Below are positions 48,590-61,383 of a stretch of DNA of 62,790 nt, one piece after another. Position numbers and translations under genes: made by a program. Every line of letters starts with the position of its first letter. Positions within the stretch are counted from its first letter, which is position 1. Source of the DNA: Cyclospora cayetanensis (taxonomy: Eukaryota; Apicomplexa; Conoidasida; Eucoccidiorida; Eimeriidae); assembly GCF_002999335.1 (NCBI RefSeq), contig NW_020312154.1, forward strand, positions 1 through 62,790, in the 5' to 3' direction. The notes beneath the pieces are model-generated. The model made no database searches. It was not told the DNA's origin and worked only from the letters and a program-made list of their open reading frames with translations.

Positions 48590-51500
48590 ATGCGGTTTCC
48601 TGTGCGGCCCCCCCCCGGGGTGAGCGCTAGAGGCCCCCTGGCTCTTCCCGTGGTATTCTACACTGAGCGACGCGCTGTTAGCCTTCCCGCTCCTGTTGTT
48701 TCGGCAGAGCCAATACACAGGCGGGCTGGCAGCAGGGCGTCTTCAGCTGTTCCCTGCTTGTTGACACGTAGCTGTGGGCAAGAGCGACAGCGAATGCCCC
48801 TTGATGCCACTAGGAACGAAGGTTTAATAGCCGCGCCCGCCAGCGCCTGCGCGGTATACAGGCTTGAAGCCTCGGCATCATCTCTCGCCACATCTAGCGA
48901 TGTTTTTGCCAGCCGAGCAACGCAGCGCTGCTGGATGCGCGCGGCACTTCACGCACGGCTACCTGAGAGGTCGGGCAGTGGGGTTGCGTCTGTCGCTGCA
49001 CTGCTGCCTCAAGATGCAGTCAGAGGAGAGCAGCAGGCGCTGTTTTCTCTCCTGCAGGAGATCGAGCAGTGCAGCGCCGACAGCAGCACGAAGCTCTCTC
49101 TGAAGGTGTTTCAGCTGCAGCAGCTCGCCGCTATCCGCGGCACCAGCCATTTGCTCTTGCAGCAGCATTCAGGATTTCTGCAGCTGATCAAAGATTTGAC
49201 TGCGGCGGCAGCAGCGACAACGCCAGCCGCGTCAGAAGCGGCCAACGGAGAGCTCTCGCCGCAACAGCTGCATGCGCTTGCGCGCGCCAGCTGCAAACTG
49301 GGGCTTCCAGGAACTCACCCTCTGTGGAAATGCACTCTTAAACAAATGCTGAGGCACACAAAGGTAGTCCTATAACGCTAATCGTACAAAGGTCGACCCC
49401 CGCTGTTGTGGCTTCCGCGTAAAATGGCCGCTCTAGAGAAACCGAACCAACCGACTCCTTGCTGCTGTTGCCGCTGCTCCTCATGCGCTATTTGTGCTGC
49501 ACTGCAGAGAGGGGGCCTCTCTGTATCGGAAGCGTGCAGCAGCTTGCGGTGCTTTGCCGCGGCTGCCGCAGCAGTAGACCGCATGCACCTAGCAGCGCTC
49601 ATGCAGCACGTCTTGCGAGATGCAGGACAGGTTAATGAATTTGACGCAGCCTGCGTCTTATACGCGATTCGCAAGTAAAAAGGACCTAGTAGAGTTTACG
49701 GTGCAGCTGTGGCTCGTTGATGGTGGCTGGGGTGCTACTGCTACCGCAGTCTCTGTTGCATTTCGGTGATCGTGCGGCAGGAAGGGGGGCATGCAGGGGG
49801 AATGTGGGCCTGTGCCGCAGATTGCATCTAGATCCGCGTGTCGATGCTGAGGAGCACCTGGAGATTATTGGCAAGCCTCCTCCAAATAGCCCTCCAGCCA
49901 GCGGTTCAGCTAGCCAGACAGGCGACGCCACTCCCCGTCACAAGGGAAAAGCGCACAGGAGCCGCGGCGGCAGCAGCGGCAGCACCGAAAGCAGCAGCAG
50001 CAGCGTCCTCAACAGGTTGAGCTTGAAGCTGGTTAAGGTTTGCGCGTGGGCTGTTGAGCAGCGGGCAGCTACAGCAAGTCCAAAATCTTTGGTCTGCTGT
50101 TTGTACGAATTCGGCCTGCTAAAGCTGCTGCCGTGGCGTTTGTTGCTCGTGCTGCAGAAGCGTCTCCGGCAGAAGCAGCAGCTGCGACAGCTCGACGGGC
50201 AGGGCCTTTCCCTGCTAACGCTGTCTCTTTTCCACCTCCAGATGTGCGACAGCAAGCTGCTTGCGCGCATTGGAACGGTCGTGCAGGAGCACCTCGGTCC
50301 GCCTCCGCCTGCACTCCTCTCGAGAAAAAAGCTCCAAAAGCTCCAGAGCCTCCCCAACGCGAGTTTGTGCCTCCTGCTGCACGCCATTGCCAAACAGGAG
50401 TTCAGAGAAAAAGGCCTTATTCTCGCGGCGTGCACCCGCATCGAGCGGTATAGTTATCCCTGAACGCTGAGCTCTAGGCTGGCGGCAGTGACGTGCTGCG
50501 ACTTCCTGCCAGTGTCTCCAGACAGCGCCGATTGTACTGCCTTTGAGGGCTGCGAGCCTTGCGCACAGAGCGGTAGCTGGACGGTGGCTTCATTAGGGGA
50601 AAGGGAAGGTAGAGGGAGGGAAGGGGAAAGAGGTTGGCGTTTTAGCGCGAAAAGAAAGCTTTAAGAGTAGAGGCCTTCTCGCTTCGCTGCACCTCGAGAT
50701 TGCGCGTGTTTTGCTTCACTCGTTTCTTGGGGATCCCTGCTCTTGGCTGCTTCTGAGGGAGAGAGGCAAGGGTAGCTGGAGTTTGTGGCATGCACCATGA
50801 AGCACCCACGCCACACCTGCAGCAAACACTGCATAGAAGAGCCCTTCCTTCGCGGCTGCCCTTTGTGCGCTTCAGAGCCGGCAGCACCATGACAACTCGG
50901 CAGCTTGCTATGTGCGCCCATTCATTGGGCAACCTCGGGGTCAAACATGAAGCGAGTTGGAGGGCCCTTAACTTTCTTCTCGCCGTAAGGCTGTTCGTCG
51001 TTTCGGGGTGGGAAAGTGGAAAAGGGGGTTGGATTGGTGGAGCGGAGGTTGAATGGGCAGCCATCAGCGTGCTGGTGCGGTGAATCTGTTGTAGAGGAAA
51101 GAGCTCCTCACACATCCGGAGCCAACGGGGTGACATCCACAAGGGTACACGCCTTGCCAGTGCCTTTTGCGCTGGGCGCTGTCTGCCTCGCTGCTTTTGC
51201 AGGAAAGGCGCGGCGAACTTCCCCCGTGTGAAATCTCCTTGGCAGCCCTTGGTGCTGCCAAGGCTGCAGCCGCTGGACCTGAGACTCTTGCCGCCCTCCT
51301 AAGTCAAGCCTTGCACCTCCGGGTACAGTGTGAGGGGGGCTAGACGCGTAGCGCTCAGTGCTCTCAAGGTGATGGTGTACGGGCATTTCTTTGGGTTTGG
51401 CATTTGGGCTGTCTGCGTGCAGCGCGGCTTCACCGGCCAGCAGCTCGTCAACCTCTTGGATGGGGTCGCCCTGTCTGGACATGTGAAGGAGGTACTGCCT

Positions 51501-52913
51501 ATCTGTGCATGCAGTTAGGGTTCAAGACACACGCCAGTCAGCTGTATTGGGGGGGAAGAGGGAGGGGGGGTTGGCAGGCCTGCACACGCGAGGGCGCGGT
51601 AGCCTTCCATTCACATGGCGTGATCATCACGCCACAGAGGGCTCTCTGGACATTGATGGATGCTTTCTGTTACAGAATGCAGAGACGTGTCTGAAGCTCC
51701 TCGAGGTGTACGTACAGCTGGGAGAAGTACCTAGCATCGCCTGCAGGGCCAGCCAATTGGGCCGCATAGCCTTCACGCTGCTTTTGGAGGTGCAGCCGCA
51801 TGCACCACGCCAAACCTTTAACCGCACCAAATTCTAACACAGCTGCCAGAGTGGTCATAGGCCCCCCCCTCTTTCTGCCTTAAGGAGGCCCCCTTGGTCG
51901 CGGTGACCACGGCGTAGGGCTTATAATTAGGTTTTGAGAGTTTTCTTCTACGGTGTCTCAGATTCCGGAGGTCCTCTCAGCCTCTCCCCGTTCGTTGCAG
52001 CTCTTCATTGAGGACAACCAGCGGCATTTTCAAGAGGTAGAACCCCAGGTAAACTGCCAAAGCCTCTAAGCGCATCCCTGAAAAGCTTCAAGCCCCGAAC
52101 CAGGCTACGGTTTTTTCCTGCACAAGACAACTGGAAGTTAGGGAATCGTGCAGCGTGTCTGACGTTCCTTTTTTAACCGTGCACTTTCACCAATTTTCTA
52201 CGGCCTAGCTTCTACGGCTTGGACGTTAGCGTTTGGCGTGTCTGTGCTCAGGAGTACCACAAGTGTCTCGCCTTGGCAGTGCATCGCTTATTGGGAGTCG
52301 ATGCTGAAGGCCCGCATCGCGTGGGACCGTACACAGTTGACGTTCATCTCAAGTCCGAGTAAGCTTTCATATTCGGGAGGCGGGAGTTACTGCCAGTTAT
52401 GATTGGTTCGGAGCGGGATGCTAGCAGGCAGCAGACAGCGGTGAACACTAGGCGCAAAGCCATGTACCAAGGGGGGGGTGCAGCTGCAACGCTCACCGCG
52501 AACGCCTACTACAAGTGTCTCAGAAGGCATGGGTTATGCTGCCACTAACGCATATGGGAGGAGTCCTGCTGACGTGGCCATTCCTTGAGTGCGCTCTGTT
52601 CAGGGAAATACGCGAAACGCTTGCCCAGCTGCTACCGAATCAGCAGCTCAACAGCAGCACCTGGCCGGATACGTGCGTAGACTTGCTCTCTGAGGGGTGT
52701 TACTGTCCGCTTTCGGGGGCGCTGCTGGGAGCTTCGCTCTTGAAAACACGACAGCTGCACCAAATGGGCATATTGTATTGCAGCATCAGGCGGCGAGACT
52801 GGATAGGGGCGGATGTTGCGCACCGGCAGCAACTGCTGCTTCGCGCACTGCAGCAAACGCTGGAAGTCAGCGGCTGGACATACAACGAGAGCCATGCATC
52901 TGAGGGTCATTGA
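48590..52913 (+). CDS. RAP-domain protein (probable organellar RNA-binding)
   Basis: Ten phase-consistent exons give about 814 residues: 48590-49363, 49508-49674, 49821-50447, 50876-50984, 51203-51322, 51423-51491, 51676-51789, 52001-52048, 52252-52358, 52604-52913. The body is made of Leu-rich helical repeats like those of FASTK/RAP proteins (LSPQQLHALARASCKLGL, TRQLAMCAHSLGNLGVK, TGQQLVNLLDGVALSG). The C-terminus carries the RAP signature: PYTVDVHL, then SLLKTRQLHQMGILYCSIRR and DWIGAD. Apicomplexa have an expanded RAP family acting mainly on mitochondrial rRNA fragments and transcripts. The Arg/Pro/Ala-rich N-terminus could be a targeting peptide. Exon 3 may instead begin at 49797. The last exon could alternatively splice at GTCAGC near 52866 into 53079. 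Confidence 0.8.
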
Positions 52914-53781
52914 AAAGCAGCCTTTGCTGCCCCACACGCTGCTGGGTGTCGCTGCCGGCTCTACCTGGTGGCTATATCAGCAACTGCAGACAATGTTGGT
53001 GCTCCAGTTCTGGCATTGTGTGTAGGATGTCTCTGCATGATGAGTGTATGTTTTGATTGGGGCCTCATGTTGCATGTCCAGCATCGCTTACGCGTTCTTG
53101 CTAAGAATTCGCGCCGTAGGGTTGAACTATCGGCAGTTCCTTAAAGTCGTTGGGCTCCCTCAGGTGCAGCGTTCCAGAATTGTCGAATATCTGAAAAAAG
53201 AGTGCATGCAAACGCGAGCGAAGGGGGGTCAGTGGCCTTGGCGCATGCAGGCTATCAACTGAAGGAGAAGGAAGCAAAGCAAGGCGGCAAGGCACACGCG
53301 CAGGAAACTCGACAAACAGAAGCTGTCTGGCATGTGCACCAGCACCGTGCCGACAAAGAGCCGCATAGACTTCCATGCGTGAATCGGCCTTCACGAAGTT
53401 GCACATGCACAGATATGCAATCATTGTATGCAGATACGGATAGATATGTGCCTACTCGCACACAGAGTAGTGAAGATGCTCATCAAGCACGTGCTATCAT
53501 ACACACACACATTTCGGACAAATGTACATATATATATATATATGCGTAACACTGTACATGCACATACAAAAATATTGATGCGGCACACAGTAGCGTAGGC
53601 TGTAATGCTTGCCCTCGAGCTCTCTCTGGTCCTGGCATTGTGCACTGGCGGTGCTCACCTTAATCTGCGCTCCCGCGGATCGCACGGGATCGTATTCCAC
53701 ATCAACTCGCCTGCGCATACATGTCATTCACATAGACGTTTCCTTTCACTCTTCCCCTTAGACTGAGCTAATCCCTTTTAG
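52914..53781. other. Short intergenic region
   Basis: Holds a small frame (53079-53262, LNYRQFLKVVGLPQ) that could be an alternative 3' exon of the RAP gene, and a short TA run at 53526. Nothing else supported. Confidence 0.45.
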
Positions 53782-54540
53782 GCCATTGGCTTGTACGCCT
53801 TTCTGCTAGTTTGCTATATGCTTGCCCTCAAGGGGACAGCTCTTCCGCACGTTGCTGCAACTGGACAGTACAGCCCACACAGCTTACCCGGAGGCATTGT
53901 TAACCAAAACATTCTTTTTCGCGTTCCCCCCAAAGTTGCGGATGGACGCATTGGCTGCATTCACTATGACCCATTGGCCGTAGGGGTTCTGGGAGATCGG
54001 AAGTGTGACTTCGCTGCCCTCCTCGTTCACCGGCACGATATCTGCAATGCATCAAATGAGATAGGCTACAAATAAAGGCGTCTGTAGCACATATAACGGC
54101 GCATTCATGTTTGCTTTGTATGGACATGTTCGTTAATCGAAGCAAGCGTGAAGTGTTCATGAAGAAGCCTTTGAATGCTGATACGAGTGCGCGTGTAGGG
54201 TGGCTGATGCAAGGGGAGGGTTATGTACATGCACGGGAGATAATGGCTGATGTCAGTGGACTAACAAGAGCTGCTGTAGGCCGAGGTCAGTGCTTCGCTA
54301 TCGGGAACCATAGGAGGATGTAGATGGAATTTGAGGGTTTGTGTGACTGCCGAATTGAATGTAGGTGGGCAACGTGCGGGAGAAATTACTTTGGCCACAG
54401 GAGGAGCTGCACAGTCTCAGCTGCGCACTCCACGCTGTCGAAAAAAGTACAGCAGCAGACGAACACATCCAACAGCTCACCTGGAGTGCCTTCCGAATAC
54501 AAGATCTGTCGGGCCTACAACAACCAAGCATAGGAAATAA
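53782..54540 (+). CDS. Possible small secreted/membrane protein, incomplete model
   Basis: An exon opening at 53782 after a TTTTAG acceptor encodes a hydrophobic stretch (YAFLLVCYMLALKGTALPHVA), then a Pro/Gly-rich region up to TAA near 54075. A following exon (about 54130-54280, EVFMKKPLNADTSARVGWLM) ends in a GTCAGT donor. It joins in phase to 54367-54540 (TAA), which is basic and low-complexity. No upstream ATG exon was found, and the link between the first and second exon is not determined. No family recognised; could be two genes or partly spurious. Confidence 0.3.
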
Positions 54541-56543
54541 CTCAATCTCAGAATTCAGAGGAGAACGGATGATATAGAAAATCTATATACACCAACAGGC
54601 GCGGTATATGCAATCCCCAGAAAGAGACAGTGAACATCGTTTAAGCACGTAGATGTGCTTTGCAAAGCGACAGCCGCAGTCTCAGGTCACTGAAGGGAGC
54701 TTGCTATTGGGCTTACCTGGGGAGGAGTCAGGTCGAACGTGTTAAGCATAGGAGTCTGGCTGATGAATCCAATATCGAAAGCAGCGGCGATTTTGCAAAT
54801 TTCGATGAATGAAAACAAAAATGGAAAAAACCGAATCTTCATTGTGGCATTGTTTTTCCAGCTGAGGCTAAAAGTTTGCTGTTTCCCGACAGGATTCCGT
54901 GATGCAAAACCCACAGTATACTGAGAAGTCAATCGCGTGGCGCGAAGCCAGGGGAAGGCGTAAGGTAAATGATATGACGTTTATGGCCTTACATGTCGTT
55001 ATTCCACAAGAGGCAGATATATGCGGACCATCGTATGAATTCAAGTCTTTTTGTTGCTCAGCTTCGCCTTCTGTCTCGCACAATCTTCGGTGCGATTATG
55101 CTCCATGTACAGCACACACTATGGAAGAGGAATTTTTCTCCGCAGTTCATGCATGCAGCAGTACGTTTGTGGTGGTATTCTTTACATTGCGTAACGTCTA
55201 TGCGCATATGATCGCATGAATCATCTACTTGTTCCAACAAAGTTTGCTACCTCATCTATATTCAATAGGGGCGAAGTTGAATCTGTATCATGCGCTGTTC
55301 TGATGGTGACTTTCTATGCTCTTCTAAATGCTCCCACAACAATCATAAGCGACTCTCGAACTTTTATAGCGAATCTTGTTTTTTCCTTCTGCCTGAAGAT
55401 CTAGGCCTGTTGCAAAAGTGGCTGTGCAGCCAATGGTGATAAGTAGGAGCGCATACAGCAATGCTGTCCTGTATGCTGATCATCACTTGAGAGGAACTCA
55501 AAGTGACCACCCAACTTGAATGTCTATGCACCTAAGTGAGCAGCTCCATTTTCTTGAAGTACGTAACAGCTTCATCTTTAGGCCGGGGACAACAGTGTTC
55601 CGTAGCTAGAAGCAGTGAGGGAAAACGTTATGAAGGAATATTGCTTTCTAATTGTCCATCAGAGCAGGGGTTCCGTGTAAGCCATTTTCCCTGGATGCCT
55701 CTCACTAGCGGCATGGTGAGCTTTTGGCTACGAATTGCGTTTCCGATAAAAGAAATGCCCGAACCACCTCTCGTCCACGAGACACTATTTCCCATTTCCG
55801 CTCATCCGTCATCTAGCTTGAATTCTGCTTTCGGACGGTAAAGCGGAGACAAAATACCGCTCTCGAGCCCACTTATACTACCACATGCAGGGAGTGGACA
55901 TGGCACAAACAGGCTTAAGGGAAAACACGGATGAAAACAATGCACGACTCTAGACAAGCAAACTAGAAAGCATAAAACAAAGCTCGGAGCAAGCGGACGG
56001 AGATACTGTACAAAGGAATTCGCATGGACTGATCTCAGGAACGGAGCATGATACACGGGTACTGTGAGAAGCACCAGTACCGAGACACACCGCACGTCGT
56101 CATCAGCAAAAAACGATGCAGAGAGCCGTGCAGCAAAAACAATCGATTGGAATAGACCTAGAAACACGCGAACATATGGCCTAAATCATTTGTACGTGTT
56201 CAAATGTGTTGTTATTTCTCCTTCGAAGAAAACCTTTTGGGGATGCCAAGCTACCGCAGACCAATGCGAGCAAGCCGTACGCCTTCAGCCTTCATTTGCA
56301 AAACCCCTACGCTAAAAAAATTAAAATGAATATTCGCAAACAAAAGCAGCCATACAAACATTAGGTAAACAGCTGTTTGTTCCCTGTGCTTCTGTCGAAA
56401 AGTGGCTGCCCTCGGCCCAGGTTGCAAGGCCTTGCTCTTCCTCGCGCATCTCTTTTTCTGGAGAGGAAGACGCAAATGGGGAGGGGGAGAAAAAGAAACA
56501 CACAGAAAGGCAACGCCAATAAATAATTTAAACTAAAGTTAGA
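54541..56543. other. Convergent intergenic region, nothing firm
   Basis: Two kilobases before the 3' end of the PPIL4 gene. Frames of up to about 120 codons (plus 54899-55219, plus 55536-55841, minus 55802-56167) without motifs or convincing splice partners. Confidence 0.45.
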
Positions 56544-59500
56544 CTACCTCCGGCCGGCACTTCTGCTGCGGCTCCTACCCCAGTTGCCCCTACGGTGGTA
56601 CTTGTGTGCGGCAGTGTCTCCAGGCCGTTCCTGTTTGCCCTTGGTTATCCGTTCTCTAAAATGACTATCGCGCTGCTGCCCTCCTCGTAAATCAGAGTTG
56701 TGCCTTCTGCTGGGGGCATCAGACTGCTGCTGTTGCTGCTGCTGTCGACTTCTATTTTGGAAATGACTAGATGCACCAGATGCTGCGGGGGGTTTTCCTG
56801 CAGCGTTCGGTGCTTTGAGCTGTTGAAGTTTAAAAGACTTCCATTCCCTAGCAACAGACTGACTGAAGTCCACATGAATGCTGAGTGCGCAAACACAGCA
56901 TTCGGAGACGGTGATGCATATCGAGCTTTTAAAAAGAGAATAGAGCACGTAGGCGATTCCCAGAAATTGCAGCTCAGTGCAAGGGCATTGAAAGCTTGAA
57001 TCATGGATTTCCGTAGGTGCCAGTAATTTCCAAAATGCATACTAACAGCGCAGCCGTCTGGATGCTTTCGAATGCGAAAGCGCATAAACAAAGAAACAAA
57101 GGTCACCCAAGCGAAATACAATATTTACAATATAATGACATAGGACTACAGAGTAGATGCTAAATGTGATGAATTGGTGTTCCCCGTGTAGATAGATTTG
57201 ACCGACCGTCTGTCGTCGACAAGAACGTTTTGCATCCTGAAGTATGCAGCTTCGCACTCTTCCTTCTTTTTGAAGCCGACAAAAGCATATTGCAGAGACT
57301 GACCCGTGCGGGAATCACGGATGATGTCGCAAGACACTACATCCCCGAACCTGAAAAGGCCTCAACATGGACAGACAGCAGCTGAGGCTGCGGCTGAAGC
57401 AGCAGCCGCTTCTGCTGATAATGTGATAACTGCGTATGGCACGTGGGATACGGCGCTAATATCTCCCTGGTGGTCTACTGCTCACCCGTCCCACACACTG
57501 CTCATTTCTGCATCAGGAGTGACGGAAGCATGCACATAGATGCACAGGGCGTGCATACATGCACACATGCATACCCACACACATGTACATACCAACACAT
57601 TGATCGGATGCGTAAGTTATTCATTTGCATGACTAACCGTGAAAACAAGAGCCTGAGATCGCTGTCCTGCGTAACCGGATTCAGTTTTGCAACGAAGAGG
57701 ACCGTATCCGGCGGGGCCATATCTGCATCCGGGATATCCCCCAATATTTCGAGGGTCACTGCACGCAAGAAAACGGACAAACAGAACCCCAGATTGGAGA
57801 GTAACTGCTTTTCGCAGTTGCAGCAGTATGCCTCTTATGTGCATACAGCCGGAACGGTGGCTCCAATGCCATCCAAACAGCGCTCGAGGGCCGTTTTCTA
57901 ACAGAAATCGCCCTTCACGAACCAATCCCCGCGGCTCTGTCTGAGACTGTCACAGTATTTTTGCGACGCTTTTCACGTCCTTCGATTCCCAAGTCTGCAT
58001 AGATCTGCCCCTCGCTTACCCTTCCTGGCTTCTGCTTCCTTGTGATCCACCTTTTCTATGGCCATGATTTCGTCTGTCTCCTCGTCGCTCAAGGCTTCAG
58101 CAGCCAGGGGCTCCGGCGAAGCAGGTGGAGTAAAACCCAGCCGTTCTGCATCTACCTCTGCTACATCATCTGCTTCTTCCTCCTCTCTGCATTCCCCATC
58201 AGCAGGATTTTCCTTTTCTTTGCTAGCGAGAGGAAGCGCCCTTTGAGGCTTGCAGAAGAAAGGGTCGTCCAGGATGTACGCCCTAAGTATCCGCACTGGC
58301 TGGTACAAAAAACCGCACGAGCACTCAGCAATAAAATCTTCATTTACGCACAGCGGCAAGCGCGTCCAGGTCACATTATTACATACCCAGAGTCCTCATG
58401 CAAACCCTTCGTATTATTCTGCCTAAGGATGAGGTGAGCTCGCACCAAGACGCGGCACGCCGACCGAAGTATTGAAACTATTCATGCAAGTTGACACATA
58501 GATGACATACATAAGTGCAATCGAGACAGTACATCGGCACATGTGCGCGCACCCTTCTGTAGCCTAAAGAACCCATCTCTCACCATGCTACAATATCCAA
58601 GTTTGAATGGCATATATAGACACACATCTATACAATCATACATGTATATACAGTAATACATGTTTATATATATATATATTAATGCGTGCTCTGCATCTCT
58701 GGTACGTTTGTACAGCTGTACAGGGGCTAAATTAGTAGTGTATGCGCATGTCAAAAGGGTGTGGATGGGGAAAGAAGCTGCGGTCGCTTTCGAAGTGACC
58801 CCTGGAAGGCAGTGTGTATGTGTGTGGGTAAGTGAGTGCCTGACCGTAAGCGGGATATGAGAGCTGTCGACAAAGGCGTCGTTGAGCCTGTCAAGGGTGT
58901 CTTCCCCCTCAACAACCTCCCCAAAAAGCGAGTGTTTACCGTCCAGCTGCGTCAGATTTGGCCTCAGGGTTATGTAGAAACAACTGGTGCCGCCTGGGGC
59001 CTTGCCAGCAGCATGCGGGAGCATTCCGAGCATTCCTCTTCTCGTGTGTTTGAGCTTTGGATTGGCGTCCAGCGGGCAGAAGCGACAAGAAGGAACTCCT
59101 ATGGCTTTGTCGCTTACCTGACTTTTACTCAGCGTGCAGCCCACTCCTTCCAGAGATGCCTCAGGGAAGGACTGGTACGCGAGCATGTCGAACTCGACAT
59201 CCGCGTATACTGATGCTGGGAGGAGAGAGAGCCTCCCTTGCTGTTCCTGACGCTGCAGCTCAAGCTCCCGCGCGCGCTTCTTGAGATTTATTTGGCGGGA
59301 TTTCACGAGATGGCGAATTCCCCAGATGCTGCAGCCGACGTCATCTGTCTGCTTTTCATTGGCGGAATTTCCATTAAGGGTAAGGCCTAGGCCCCAGGCG
59401 CGCGAGGCAGTTGCAGGGTTGCCTGCTCTGGCGATGAAATTCTTCTCTATGGAATGGAAAATGCAATTGTGGTAATATTTGGAACGAACAAGCGCCAGAA

Positions 59501-59582
59501 AATTGTAGCAGGGAAGAGGGCACCGATCCACAAACAAATCAATGGTCAAGTCGCCAACGGAGGTCTGCAAAAGCACCGCCAT
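56544..59582 (-). CDS. PPIL4: PPIL4-type cyclophilin with RRM
   Basis: Five exons on minus join in phase to about 539 residues: 59582-58845, 58299-58020, 57758-57638, 57350-57207, 56880-56544. The cyclophilin-like domain starts at [17 protein letters not shown] and ends near [21 protein letters not shown] linker carries the PPIL4-specific ILDDPF and [16 protein letters not shown]. The RRM follows, with RNP2 LFVAKLNPV and RNP1 LQYAFVGFK, then [14 protein letters not shown] and a Gln run and RS-rich tail ([10 protein letters not shown]). PPIL4 is a spliceosome-associated nuclear protein. The isomerase part has a roughly 90-residue insert (residues about 60-177), lacks the cyclophilin active-site Arg (HS instead of HR) and Gln, but keeps LDGKH. 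Catalysis is therefore doubtful. Confidence 0.93.
56704..56748 (-). repeat. CAG run encoding poly-Gln in PPIL4 tail
   Basis: CTG-rich on plus, giving seven consecutive glutamines after SRQ in the disordered C-terminal tail. Confidence 0.7.
58605..58680. repeat. AT-rich TATATA/CATACA stretch in PPIL4 intron 1
   Basis: Low-complexity AT stretch within the intron between the first two PPIL4 exons. Confidence 0.7.
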
Positions 59583-60213
59583 TCCCCCTTTAAGGGTCGC
59601 ACACGCAGTGCGAGACGAAGAATACAAGTACGCCCAAAGAGGGATGCTAGCGTGACGAGGGGAGGAAATCCAAGTAATTTATGAGTAACAGGGGAATCAA
59701 CTGCCAAAGCGTGGAGGCTCACTATTTAAAAACGTATTATTATGAATTAAAAGTACATTGATTCCCGCGTTTTCCTGTGTTTTCTCGCGAGGTGCTCATG
59801 AGCTCATTGCATGTCCGTGGCCAAGCGGAAGGTTGCCTTTCGGTGAGTTAGATGTTTGAGCAAGAAAACACGTAAAAGTCTTGTGCATTTTCCATTTCGT
59901 CCTATTGTACTTGCGCCTTTATTCATGAAGGCGGCTGCCCATCGGCTCCGTTTTTGCATGCTGGGAAGCCCTGGCGGGGCCTCCCCGAGGGAGGGGGGCC
60001 CCCTCCCTCCTTCGAAGTCATGGGGAAGACAAGTTGTGTACCCGCCTCATGACGACAGTTTCCCTCCTCTTTGGGAGTGCTTTTGGCTTCTCTAGGGGGT
60101 CGGTCGGTGACCGATGTCGAGCTGTGCATGCCCGTGGTTTGCGGGTGCTGCACATCTCCCGTAACTGTACGGTTGTTTCTGCTGTCTTTTAATCTTCGCG
60201 GCTGTACAGAACG
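59583..60213. other. Divergent intergenic region with G/C-rich palindrome
   Basis: Between the PPIL4 start (minus) and the next plus-strand gene. At about 59986-60010 a near-palindrome of G-rich then C-rich sequence (arms GAGGGAGGGGG and its complement, one base apart) occurs. No other feature. Confidence 0.5.
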
Positions 60214-61383
60214 ATGGAAAGGGCTCATCCGGCTGAATTTCCTTCACCTTCCTCTTTCGACCCATTGTCCTCCCCCTCGCGTTTCTGTGAGCCCCCCGCT
60301 GTGCCTACTTTGGCATCGCTTTCCTCAGATGCCTCTCATGGAAATGTGCCCGCAGCTGATGAGGAGGCTTCAGATGCGGAAGAGGACCTGCCCTGTTGCC
60401 GTCTTTCGCTTCCCGTACATCTGGCGCTTGACAGAAGCAAAGTTATCGCGGACTTCAATCGACCCCACGGTACACAGTGGCATGGGAGATTGATTTGCAG
60501 AGCGCAGGCTAGCAGCTCTCGGTTGCGGATTGGGCTACTCTGTAGCAAGCTGCGGCTTTCCGCAGCCAAAAGGAAGGTCCACCAGTATCGCAGACTTTGC
60601 CTGTGCATTCCCAATCGGCGAGCGACGCCCTTACACCATGCGGTGCGATGTGTTTTTTCCAGAGGGCTTCAGCCTCTACGCGGCGTTCTCAGAGTCGGCC
60701 TTCGCCTTGGCTGCTGAAGGCAGCCTAAATCAACAGCAAATTGCAGACCTCCATAAACTCTTCCAAACTGTAAGCCGCCCCCCCCCCTTCTGCCCCCTTC
60801 CCTATCGCCCAGCACGCCCCTCCTCCCTTAATCCAACGCCTGCCAAGCTTTCCCCCCCTTTCCCACCCCCCCGCTATTCAGCTCCCCTCGTTCCGCTACC
60901 ACTCCAGTGCGTAGGCGTGAAGGTCAGTGGGCTGTGCTCCGCTCTCTGCTAGCAGGGGGACGCACTGCCAAGGCCCCATGTAGCCTAGAGGCTTTACAGG
61001 GTGGCATGCTTCCCCTTAGTGACGAGGTACATTCCTTTCTTCCCCCCTGTCTCCAGCGCAATGGGGAGCGCTTGCGTGCGTCAGCATCCTTCTCTATGTG
61101 TCCACGGTACTCTGCTCCGGGGGTGCCTCTGCGTGTACAGACACTCGAGAGCGAGCTATTAAACTGCGTGCGCGCGGTGTTCGCATGTAGCAGCGACAAG
61201 AGCCAAGGAAAGCGAAAGAGACAACGAGGGGCCCCTGGGACGTGGTGCTTGAAAGGCAGTCTCGTGTCGTACAGGAGGGAGGGCAGAAGGATGCAAATGA
61301 TTGTGAAGAGGGCCTCTTTGCAGACTCAGGGGTTGGTCCTTCCGGCTGAGCAGCTTGTCTTGTCAGCACTGGATTCCAGCTGA
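60214..61383 (+). CDS. Unrecognised protein, three exons
   Basis: Exons 60214-60469, 60501-60769 and 60928-61383 (TGA) are in mutual phase and give about 326 residues. The first is acidic and Ser/Pro-rich and leads into CRLSLPVHLALDRSKVIADF. The second has an ordered, aromatic-rich stretch (CGLGYSVASCGFPQ, YTMRCDVFFPEGFSLYAAFS). The third is basic near its end. I do not recognise the family. The intron between exons 1 and 2 would be only 31 bases, so a single-base error or a different junction is possible. Diverges from PPIL4. Confidence 0.55.
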
